A stretch of 64,000 bases of DNA from Insolitispirillum peregrinum. GTDB taxonomy: Bacteria > Pseudomonadota > Alphaproteobacteria > Rhodospirillales > Rhodospirillaceae. Under the pieces are notes generated by a model. It saw nothing but the letters and a program-made list of their open reading frames with translations. It had not been told where the DNA came from and did no database searches. Shown here piece by piece: positions 57,487 to 64,000 of this stretch. Made by a program: the position numbers and the translations under genes. The stretch is taken from NCBI RefSeq assembly GCF_042665255.1, contig NZ_JBHTCD010000010.1. The stretch is one strand, 5' to 3'. Numbering within the stretch: the stretch's first letter is position 1; each line of letters opens with the position of its first letter.

Positions 57487-59232
57487 CTATTCGGCGGCCT
57501 GCCCGGGAACCTCTTCGTCCACCGACATCTCCCCATCACTCAAGGAGTCATCGCTCAAGGCGTCATCGTCCACCGCCTCACCCTCGTCATCCCCGGTTTC
57601 AGAGGCATCGTCGGCCTCATCCTCTTCCACGACCTGCGTCTCCGCACTGGGCATCAGCCCCCCGTTCGGGTCGCCCGGTGCCGTCTGCCAGCCCAGCGTC
57701 GGCAGGGTGATCACCCGCTTGCCGAACACGTCCGCCGAGGTCAGCAACAGGCCGCGTTCCTCCATATAGGTCAGCAGGCCACGAGCCCGACGCGGCGAGC
57801 GGCTGCCACGGGCGCGGGCGATATCTTCGTCGGATGGGCACGGGGTTTCGTCCAGCGCCGCCCGTGCCAGCAGCAGGAACATTGCCTGCAAATCGTCGGG
57901 CAGGTCTGCGGCCACCGCCAGCGCCTTGCGCCATTCCGGGTCATTGCCGCTGTCGAGCGGAATCCCGGCCCGCACTGCCGACAGGCGGCGGCGGAAGCTG
58001 GGCAGGGTCAGCGCCCGGCCATTGACGCTGTGGCCCCGGCAGCGCATCAGGAAATCCTGATACAGCACCGCAGGCGAGCGGAACGCCGCTTCGGGGTCAG
58101 CCAGCACCTCTTTCAGCACCTCGTCAAAGAACGCCCCCTGCGTCCGTTGCGGCGCGGTGGTTTCCGGCGGCGGCGGGGCGTCTTCGGGGACGGCTTCGGC
58201 CAGCACGTCGTGGTGATACTCTTCGATCGGATCGTGCGGCGGCGGAATCGGCGTTGGTGGATTGGCCGCCAGATGCGCCGCTTTGGCTTCCGCCGACTTC
58301 ACCAGCTGGGTCAGCACTTCGCTGGTGCTCATCGGGGAACGCCGGATCGGCAACAGGCGCGTTGGCTCGTCCGGGCCGGGGGTCATGATCAGGTCACGGG
58401 CATCGCCAACCGTTGCCTTGTCCGGCAACGGGATCAGCGTCGGGCTGGTGGCGCGGGCGTGAGTGGCCACCTCGCCAATCTGCACCTTCAGCGGACGGCG
58501 GGACAGCGCCGGGCCCAGCGCGACGAAATTGCCGCGCCCCAGATCGCGGAACATTTCCGCCTGCCGCCGTTCCATCCCCAACAAGTCAGCCGCACGCGAC
58601 ATGTCGATGTCCAGGAAGGTCCGACCCATCAGGAAGTTCGAGGCCTCGGCGGCAACGTTTTTCGCCAGCTTGGCCAGACGCTGGGTGGCGATCACCCCGG
58701 CCAGACCACGCTTTCGACCACGCGACATCAGGTTGGTCATCGCCCCCAGCGATACCTTGCGCGCCTCTTCCGACACATCACCCGCCGCCGCTGGCGCAAA
58801 CATCTGCGCTTCGTCGATCACCACCAGCGTCGGGAACCACCAGTCGCGCGGCGCATCAAAGGCCCCGTTCAGAAAGGCCCCGGCCGAGCGCATCTGCCGG
58901 TCGATTTCCTGATTTTCCAGATTCAGCACCACCGACACCCGGTGTTGCCGCATGCGGGAGGCAATCTGTTGCAAGCCGGTTTCGGTGTGGTCGGCGGCGT
59001 CGATCACCACATGACCGAACAGCTCGGCCAGTGAGACAAAGTCGCCTTCCGGGTCGATCACCAACTGCTGCACCCACGGCGCGCTTTGTTCCAGCAAGCG
59101 CCGCAACAGGTGTGATTTCCCCGACCCCGAGTTGCCTTGCACCAACAGGCGCGTTGCCAGCAATTCCTCGAGATCGAGCAGGACCGGAGTGGACCCACCC
59201 GGCAAACATCCCATCTCGACGCCGACCTGCAT
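57487..59232 (-). CDS. solitary HerA-like (DUF87) ATPase with acidic C-terminal tail
   Basis: This is a 581-residue FtsK/HerA-superfamily ATPase with Walker A GNSGSGKSH (33-41), Walker B TLVVIDEAQ (135-143), a sensor-like VIATQRLAKLAKNV, and NFLMGRTFLDIDM. A long charged linker, a helical C-terminal domain (about 360-520), and an extremely acidic tail (EEDEADDASETGDDEG and beyond) follow. HerA normally works with the nuclease NurA in end resection or with defence effectors. Neither is adjacent here, so the partner is unknown. ATG 59232. Confidence 0.83.
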   Translation of the reverse strand: MQVGVEMGCLPGGSTPVLLDLEELLATRLLVQGNSGSGKSHLLRRLLEQSAPWVQQLVIDPEGDFVSLAELFGHVVIDAADHTETGLQQIASRMRQHRVSVVLNLENQEIDRQMRSAGAFLNGAFDAPRDWWFPTLVVIDEAQMFAPAAAGDVSEEARKVSLGAMTNLMSRGRKRGLAGVIATQRLAKLAKNVAAEASNFLMGRTFLDIDMSRAADLLGMERRQAEMFRDLGRGNFVALGPALSRRPLKVQIGEVATHARATSPTLIPLPDKATVGDARDLIMTPGPDEPTRLLPIRRSPMSTSEVLTQLVKSAEAKAAHLAANPPTPIPPPHDPIEEYHHDVLAEAVPEDAPPPPETTAPQRTQGAFFDEVLKEVLADPEAAFRSPAVLYQDFLMRCRGHSVNGRALTLPSFRRRLSAVRAGIPLDSGNDPEWRKALAVAADLPDDLQAMFLLLARAALDETPCPSDEDIARARGSRSPRRARGLLTYMEERGLLLTSADVFGKRVITLPTLGWQTAPGDPNGGLMPSAETQVVEEDEADDASETGDDEGEAVDDDALSDDSLSDGEMSVDEEVPGQAAE

Positions 59233-59261
59233 GGTACTGCCGCCTCCTGATCCGCCTTAGG

Positions 59262-59317
59262 GTATCGCGCGAACAAAGACCACCGGGGTTCGCAAGACCG
59301 ATACGACACAACAAAAA
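59262..59317 (+). repeat. degenerate palindromic repeat (family A)
   Basis: GTATCGCGCGAACAAAGACC, ACCGGGGTTCGCAAGACCGA, TACGACACAACAAAAACC follow the reference unit in order and spacing, with many substitutions. It lies in the gap upstream of the HerA-like gene. Confidence 0.6.
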
Positions 59318-59588
59318 CCCAAAGCCTGCCGCATGAAACCGGTGCGTCACGACGTGCCTTGAAACTGAAGGGGTCCCGGAGTCCATCCGGGGCGCTAACT
59401 GTCGTCAGGACAGCCTGCCTGTCAAGCCTTCCCGTCAGCATGGCAGGCCAGAATGGCTCACCGGCATGGCTTGATCGCCCGACGCTGCCGCATTCATGAC
59501 AAACGGTAGAAGCAGCAGCAAGAGAATGCGCGTTCTCTGTACAAGAGGTACATCAGGACGGCGGGCAGGTCCAACGCTTTGCCAGCCT
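59318..59588. other. intergenic region between the AraC-type regulator and the HerA-like gene
   Basis: Both flanking genes are on the minus strand. The stretch should hold the terminator of the regulator gene and the HerA-like promoter, but I cannot place either with confidence. No coding frame looks real. Confidence 0.35.
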
Positions 59589-60626
59589 TCAAGGCTCCAC
59601 ACCCCGCCCCTGACGGCGATACACACCGGGACGGCTGCCGGTCCATTTGCGAAAGGCGCGATGAAAGGCGCTGGGTTCGGCAAAACCCAGATCAGCCGCC
59701 ACATCAGCCACCCCCCGGCTGCCCTCGGCCAGCCACAGCAACGCCAGATGATGCCGCAAATCATCCTTGATCTGCTGGTAAGAGGTGCCGTCGCGGTGCA
59801 GGTGACGGCGCAGGGTCGAGGCAGGCACCCCCAGATGGGCGGCGATATCCTCAAACTTCGGCCAGTCGGTCGGCGGCAACCGCCGCAGCACCCGGCGGAC
59901 CCGCCCGGCTTCGCTGGTGATGTTCTTGTATTTCACCAGCATGTTCTCGGGGGCTTCGGCGAGAAACGTTTTCAGCGTCCGCTCGCTCTGCCGCACCGGC
60001 AGGGCCAACAGAGTGGCGTCAAAAGCCAGCGCCGTCACCGGCTGCTGAAAGCGCACCCTTGAACTATACAGAACGGTATATTCACTTGCGTACTCCGGCA
60101 TCGGATAGCTGAAATCCGCCTGCACAATGGCAATCCGCCGTCGCACCAGCCAGCAGGCCAACCCGTGAATGAAGGTCAACAGCGCCTCGATGCCAAACAC
60201 ATGGCGGGGGCGGCCCGCAAACGGGGTGGCAAACTCCAGACGGGCCAGCCGCTCGCCCCGGCCGGCCCCAGCCCCGCGAGCCAGAGTGATCACCACATCA
60301 TCCAGCACCAGACCAAAGAACCGACAGATCAGGGTCAGCGCCTTTTCCAGCGTCGGTGCGTGAATCACCAGCCGACACAACATGGCAAAGGAACCCACTT
60401 TCATCCGGCGGCTGTCCTGACCGAACAGCTCGTCATCCAGAACCTGCGCCACCAGCTTCAGCATCGCACTATAGGCTGACGGCGGGATCCGCGACGTTCC
60501 GCTCCGCACGGCGTCGGGATCAATTCCGGCCTTTCTCAGCAAGGGATCAGGATCAAGCCCCTGATCCACCATCCCCTGAACAGCCGCCCGCACAAAGCAG
60601 GGGGCAATGGTGCCTTTTTCGATCAT
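59589..60626 (-). CDS. AraC-family regulator (OruR/ArgR-like, Arabinose_bd N-terminus)
   Basis: The 345-residue regulator has an N-terminal ligand-sensing domain of the Arabinose_bd type (AAVQGMVDQGLDPDPLLRKA, FGLVLDDVVITLARG, and the R/KFQQPVTALAFDATLL segment). The C-terminal double HTH (about 245-340) contains FEDIAAHLGVPASTLRRHL and VADVAADLGFAEPSAFHRAFRKW. It is divergent from the acyl-CoA synthetase operon and most likely controls it. ATG 60626 gives MIEKGTIAPCFV; an earlier frame start at 60689 lacks support. Confidence 0.9.
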   Translation of the reverse strand: MIEKGTIAPCFVRAAVQGMVDQGLDPDPLLRKAGIDPDAVRSGTSRIPPSAYSAMLKLVAQVLDDELFGQDSRRMKVGSFAMLCRLVIHAPTLEKALTLICRFFGLVLDDVVITLARGAGAGRGERLARLEFATPFAGRPRHVFGIEALLTFIHGLACWLVRRRIAIVQADFSYPMPEYASEYTVLYSSRVRFQQPVTALAFDATLLALPVRQSERTLKTFLAEAPENMLVKYKNITSEAGRVRRVLRRLPPTDWPKFEDIAAHLGVPASTLRRHLHRDGTSYQQIKDDLRHHLALLWLAEGSRGVADVAADLGFAEPSAFHRAFRKWTGSRPGVYRRQGRGVEP

Positions 60627-60837
60627 CGCTTGACAGCTCCTCGCCGTTCTTGTGGTGATCAGTCTGCCACAAGCAGAAAAACATGGCAAAAACGATCAAT
60701 TCACATGACTGCTCTTGGCATCGACAGCCCGCCCGGCGCTTTTTACCCTGAGGACACCAAACACCACGGATGGGCCGCCCCGACCGCGTCACCATCCGGG
60801 ACCAGCGTCATACCGCTATCAACGAGGAACTGTCCGC

Positions 60838-62505
60838 ATGAGCCTCCCAGTTGCGCCCGGCCTGCAGGCCGACACCCTGCCCTCCTATGATCGCTATCTG
60901 GCCGATTTCGACTTTCAGGCGCTGGCCGCCGAGGTGTTGAGCGGCAGCCTGAGCGACGGCCTGAACGCCTGCATCGAATGCTGTGACCGCCATGCCACCG
61001 ACCCGGCGCGGGTGGCGCTGGAATGGGAAAACAAGGACGGTGCCCGCGAAACCGTCACCTTTGCCGAGCTCAGCCGCCGCAGTGCCCGCTTTGCCAACAT
61101 CCTGACCGCCCACGGCATCAAGCCGGGCGACCGGGTGGCCGGGCTGCTGCCGCGCATCCCCGACCTGCTGACGGTGATCCTTGGTACATGGCGGGCGGGC
61201 GCTGTCTATCAGCCGCTGTTCACCGCCTTTGGTCCCAAGGCCATCGAGCACCGCTGCCTCGGCAGTGCCGCCAAGCTGATCGTCACCGACGCCACCAACC
61301 GCCCCAAGCTGGATGATGTCCACGACTGCCCGCCGGTTGCCACCCTTGGTGCGCCGCGCGATGGCGACATTGATCTGGCGGCGGCGATGGCGGCGGCTCC
61401 GGACCAGTTCACCCCGATTCTGCGCAAGGGCAGCGATGCCTTTTTGATGATGTTCACCTCCGGTACCACCGGCCTGCCCAAGGGGGTGGCGGTACCGTTA
61501 CAGGCGCTGGTGGCCTTTTACGAGTACATGCGTTTTTCCGTCGATCTGCGCAGTTCAGACCGCTTCTGGAACATTGCCGATCCGGGTTGGGCCTATGGCC
61601 TGTATTACGCCGTCACTGGCCCGCTGCTGATGGGCCACGCCACCACTTTCTACGATGGCCCGTTCACCGTCGAATCGACCTATCGCCTGATCCAGCAACA
61701 CGGCATCACCAATCTGGCCGGCGCGCCCACCGCCTATCGCCTGCTGATGGGGGCCGGAGCCGAGGCCGCCGCAGCGATCAAGGGCAAGCTGCGGGTGGTT
61801 TCTTCGGCAGGCGAGCCGCTGAACCCGGAAGTGATCCGCTGGTTCGATCAGGCGCTGGCCGCCCCGATCCACGATCATTACGGCCAGACCGAAATGGGGA
61901 TGGCGGTGTGTAACCACCACGCCCTTGCTCATCCGGTCGAGGCTGGCTCTGCTGGTCTGCCGCTGCCCGGCTTTACCATCGCGGTGATCGACGAAGACAC
62001 CCTGCAACCGTTGCCGCCGCACCAGCCGGGCATTCTGGCCGTTGTCCGCTCGCAATCGCCGGGCTTCTGGTTCCAGGGCTATTGGCAGCAGGGCACCAAG
62101 GCGTTCCGTGACGACTATTATCTGACCGGCGACACGGTGGAATGGAACGAAGACGGCTCGATCAGCTTTGTCGGCCGGTCCGATGACATCATCACCTCGT
62201 CCGGCTATCGCATCGGCCCGTTCGATGTCGAAAGCGCCCTGATCGAACACAAGTCAGTGGCGGAGACGGCGGTGATCGGCAAACCCGACCCCGAGCGGAC
62301 CGAGATCGTCAAAGCCTTTGTGGTGCTGAAAAAGGGCTATGACGGCACCGACGAGCTGGCCGAAGAGCTGCGCCTGTGGGTGCGCAACCGTCTGGCCGCC
62401 CACGCCTATCCGCGCGAACTGGTGTTCGTCGACGAGCTGCCCAAGACCCCCAGCGGCAAGATTCAACGTTTCCTGCTGCGCAAGCAGGAAAGCGACAACG
62501 CCTAA
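60838..62505 (+). CDS. acyl-CoA synthetase (AMP-binding, medium/short-chain)
   Basis: The 555-residue enzyme activates a carboxylic acid to acyl-CoA through an acyl-adenylate. It has the P-loop MMFTSGTTGLPKGV (204-217), HDHYGQTEMG, YYLTGDTVEWNEDGSISFVGRSDD (landmarks LTGDT and GRSDD), and the C-terminal catalytic lysine in KTPSGKIQRF. The type resembles acetyl/propionyl- to medium-chain-CoA synthetases. ATG 60838 follows GAGGAA by eight bases. It heads an operon with an SDR and an acyl-CoA dehydrogenase, which would form a catabolic route for an imported acid. Confidence 0.92.
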   Translation: MSLPVAPGLQADTLPSYDRYLADFDFQALAAEVLSGSLSDGLNACIECCDRHATDPARVALEWENKDGARETVTFAELSRRSARFANILTAHGIKPGDRVAGLLPRIPDLLTVILGTWRAGAVYQPLFTAFGPKAIEHRCLGSAAKLIVTDATNRPKLDDVHDCPPVATLGAPRDGDIDLAAAMAAAPDQFTPILRKGSDAFLMMFTSGTTGLPKGVAVPLQALVAFYEYMRFSVDLRSSDRFWNIADPGWAYGLYYAVTGPLLMGHATTFYDGPFTVESTYRLIQQHGITNLAGAPTAYRLLMGAGAEAAAAIKGKLRVVSSAGEPLNPEVIRWFDQALAAPIHDHYGQTEMGMAVCNHHALAHPVEAGSAGLPLPGFTIAVIDEDTLQPLPPHQPGILAVVRSQSPGFWFQGYWQQGTKAFRDDYYLTGDTVEWNEDGSISFVGRSDDIITSSGYRIGPFDVESALIEHKSVAETAVIGKPDPERTEIVKAFVVLKKGYDGTDELAEELRLWVRNRLAAHAYPRELVFVDELPKTPSGKIQRFLLRKQESDNA

Positions 62506-62549
62506 TTCTCCCCCTCCCTGTCTCCCCCCGTCTCACGTGGAACAAACCG

Positions 62550-63332
62550 ATGAACCTTTTGAACTCTGTCTTTTTGATCACCGGTGCCGGGTCCGGATTG
62601 GGAGCCATTACCGCCACAGTCTTTGCCAGGGCCGGGGCAAAGGTGGTGCTGATTGACCTGAACGCCGATGCCCTGGCCGCTCAGGTCAATCAGATCACCG
62701 CAGAAACGCCCACCGCCGCCCTGTTGCCGGTGACCGCCGACGTCACCAGCGAAGCCGATGCCCAGCGGGTGATCGATACCGCCGTTGCCACCTTTGGCAC
62801 CATCCACGGGCTGGTCAACTGCGCCGGTATTGCTCCCGGTGAAAAGGTGGTGGGCCGCAAGGGCCCCCATCGTCTGGACAGCTTTGCCCGTGCGGTGTCG
62901 ATCAACCTGATCGGAACCTTCAACATGCTGCGCCTCGCTGCGGCGGTGATGGTCAACAACAGCCCCAACGACGGCGGCGAACGCGGGGTGATCATCAACA
63001 CCGCGTCGATCGCCGCCTTTGATGGCCAGATCGGACAGGCCGCCTATGCTGCCTCGAAAGCCGGGGTGGCCGGGATGACCCTGCCGATTGCCCGCGAACT
63101 GGCTGGTTCGGGGATTCGCGTGCTGACCATCGCGCCGGGGATTTTCGCTACTCCGATGATGGAAGGCATGCCCGACGAGGTGAAGGACACCCTCAACGCG
63201 ATGGTGCCGTTCCCGCCCCGGATGGGCAAACCGGCGGAATACGCCGCCCTGGCGCAGCACATGGTCGAGAATGGCTACCTGAACGGCGAAGTGATCCGCC
63301 TTGATGGTGCCATCCGCATGCCCGCCAGGTAA
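62550..63332 (+). CDS. 3-hydroxyacyl-CoA dehydrogenase, SDR type (HSD10-like)
   Basis: The 260-residue short-chain dehydrogenase has TGAGSGLG (11-18), NCAG at 90-93, and the catalytic S153, Y166 and K170 (NTASIAAFDGQ, YAASKAG). Features shared with type 2 3-hydroxyacyl-CoA dehydrogenases are the insertion around LDSFARAVSINLIGTFNMLR and the C-terminal PFPPRMGKPAEYAALAQHM. It would oxidise the 3-hydroxyacyl-CoA produced downstream of the acyl-CoA dehydrogenase encoded next to it. Confidence 0.92.
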   Translation: MNLLNSVFLITGAGSGLGAITATVFARAGAKVVLIDLNADALAAQVNQITAETPTAALLPVTADVTSEADAQRVIDTAVATFGTIHGLVNCAGIAPGEKVVGRKGPHRLDSFARAVSINLIGTFNMLRLAAAVMVNNSPNDGGERGVIINTASIAAFDGQIGQAAYAASKAGVAGMTLPIARELAGSGIRVLTIAPGIFATPMMEGMPDEVKDTLNAMVPFPPRMGKPAEYAALAQHMVENGYLNGEVIRLDGAIRMPAR

Positions 63333-63346
63333 GGGAGTCTGCAGCC

Positions 63347-64000
63347 ATGATGCTGACCGAAGAGCAAATCCTGATTCGTGATACCGCCGCGCAGTTCGCC
63401 CGCGATCACCTGAAACCCCACGCCGAGCAGTGGAGCCGTGAGCACCGCTTCCCCGCCGAGGCCATCCGTGCGATGGGCGAGCTTGGGTTCATGGGGATGG
63501 TCGTTCCCGACCAGTGGGGCGGAGCCGAAACCGACTATCTGTCCTATGTGCTGGCGCTGGAAGAGATCGCCGCCGGTGACGGCGCAGTATCGACCATCAT
63601 GAGCGTCCACAACTCGGTGGGCTGCGCGCCGATCCTGAAGTACGGCAGCGATGCGCAGCGGGAACGCTTTCTGATCCCGTTGGCCAGCGGCCAGATGCTC
63701 GGCGGCTTTGCCCTCACCGAGCCGCATGTCGGCTCGGATGCCTCGGCCCTGAAGACCCGTGCCCGCCGCGACGGCGACCACTGGGTGCTGAATGGCTCCA
63801 AGCAGTTCATCACCTCGGGCAAGTCCGCCGACGTGATCATTGCCTTTGCCGTCACCAATCCCGAAGCGGGCAAAAAAGGCATTTCGGCCTTCATCATCCC
63901 CACCAGCACCCCCGGCTATCAGGTGGTGCGGGTCGAGGACAAGCTGGGGCAACATGCCTCGGACACCTGTCAGATTGCCTTTGAAGACCTGCGCCTGTCC
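63347..64000 (+). CDS. acyl-CoA dehydrogenase (truncated by window end)
   Basis: The first 218 codons of an acyl-CoA dehydrogenase are present, open to the last base. They include MLTEEQILIRDTAAQFARD, GLSEMG-type MGELGFMGMVVPDQWGG, the FAD/substrate segment GGFALTEPHVGSDASALKT, and WVLNGSKQFITSG. The enzyme forms the trans-2 double bond of an acyl-CoA and passes electrons to ETF. ATG 63347 follows AGGGAG by nine bases. The catalytic glutamate lies beyond the window, so the chain-length class cannot be judged. Confidence 0.93.
   Translation, partial: MMLTEEQILIRDTAAQFARDHLKPHAEQWSREHRFPAEAIRAMGELGFMGMVVPDQWGGAETDYLSYVLALEEIAAGDGAVSTIMSVHNSVGCAPILKYGSDAQRERFLIPLASGQMLGGFALTEPHVGSDASALKTRARRDGDHWVLNGSKQFITSGKSADVIIAFAVTNPEAGKKGISAFIIPTSTPGYQVVRVEDKLGQHASDTCQIAFEDLRLS

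Noticed and set aside
57454..59034. 526-codon plus-strand frame opposite the HerA-like gene
   Set aside because: The HerA-like frame has complete ATPase motifs; the opposite frame has only low-complexity Arg/His/Gln sequence.

Overview
The window is a GC-rich stretch of ordinary bacterial chromosome. It carries no phage, integrase, transposase or CRISPR array. Family content points to an alphaproteobacterium, probably of the Rhodospirillales: CheZ-type chemotaxis, a RibA with a degenerate RibB-like N-terminus, a FolM-like pteridine reductase beside folB, a zur-znuCB operon divergent from znuA, and dispersed repeats of the gaaaaccggttcccactttt type. The genus is inference only. About 63 protein genes, one tRNA-Ser(GGA) and one riboswitch are supported. 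Both window edges cut through flanking sequence, and the right edge truncates an acyl-CoA dehydrogenase gene.

Region by region. 0-5.5 kb: a periplasmic TPR protein, accA, an MFS transporter, and a GDT1/TMEM165 cation exporter behind a yybP-ykoY manganese riboswitch. 5.5-16.3 kb: two orphan OmpR-type response regulators, ribA, an HxlR/azoreductase divergent pair, a second HxlR regulator translationally coupled to a stand-alone KAS II, a PuuA-like glutamine synthetase, and folM-folB. 16.4-22.6 kb: mepA and the zinc uptake locus, where a perfect Zur box lies between two divergent promoters, followed by an OmpA-like lipoprotein. 22.6-29.1 kb: a Crp/Fnr regulator, cytochrome c, BCAT, TerB, a beta-hydroxyacid dehydrogenase, DUF2293, tRNA-Ser, ZntB and DUF2892. 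29.1-40.4 kb: a NarL-type regulator overlapping pip, a nuclease-fold protein, a methyltransferase, and one long run of genes in which a lipid-linked sugar system (GT-C, EamA, GT2) leads directly into bioF-bioH-like-bioC-bioD-bioA.

40.4-64 kb: a divergent pair of paralogous small membrane proteins, cheZ, rpmB, uvrB, a CoA-transferase with a Crp/Fnr regulator, the operon cysQ-mipA-DUF3108-tsaC, pgsA-moaD-moaE-methyltransferase, UPF0114, a solitary HerA-like ATPase, and an AraC-controlled acyl-CoA catabolic operon that leaves the window.

The most distinctive signal is intergenic. Three dispersed repeat families recur: a ~45-100 bp palindromic unit with about a dozen copies, a ~170-180 bp element with terminal inverted repeats in three copies, and a ~92 bp double hairpin in two copies. 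They are stacked end to end into composite islands, several of which touch or supply the stop codons of neighbouring genes. Other points worth checking are the riboswitch expression platform, the Zur promoter architecture, a BioH-like esterase of unusual size, a CheZ with two FliM-like peptides, and an orphan terminator that suggests a small RNA.
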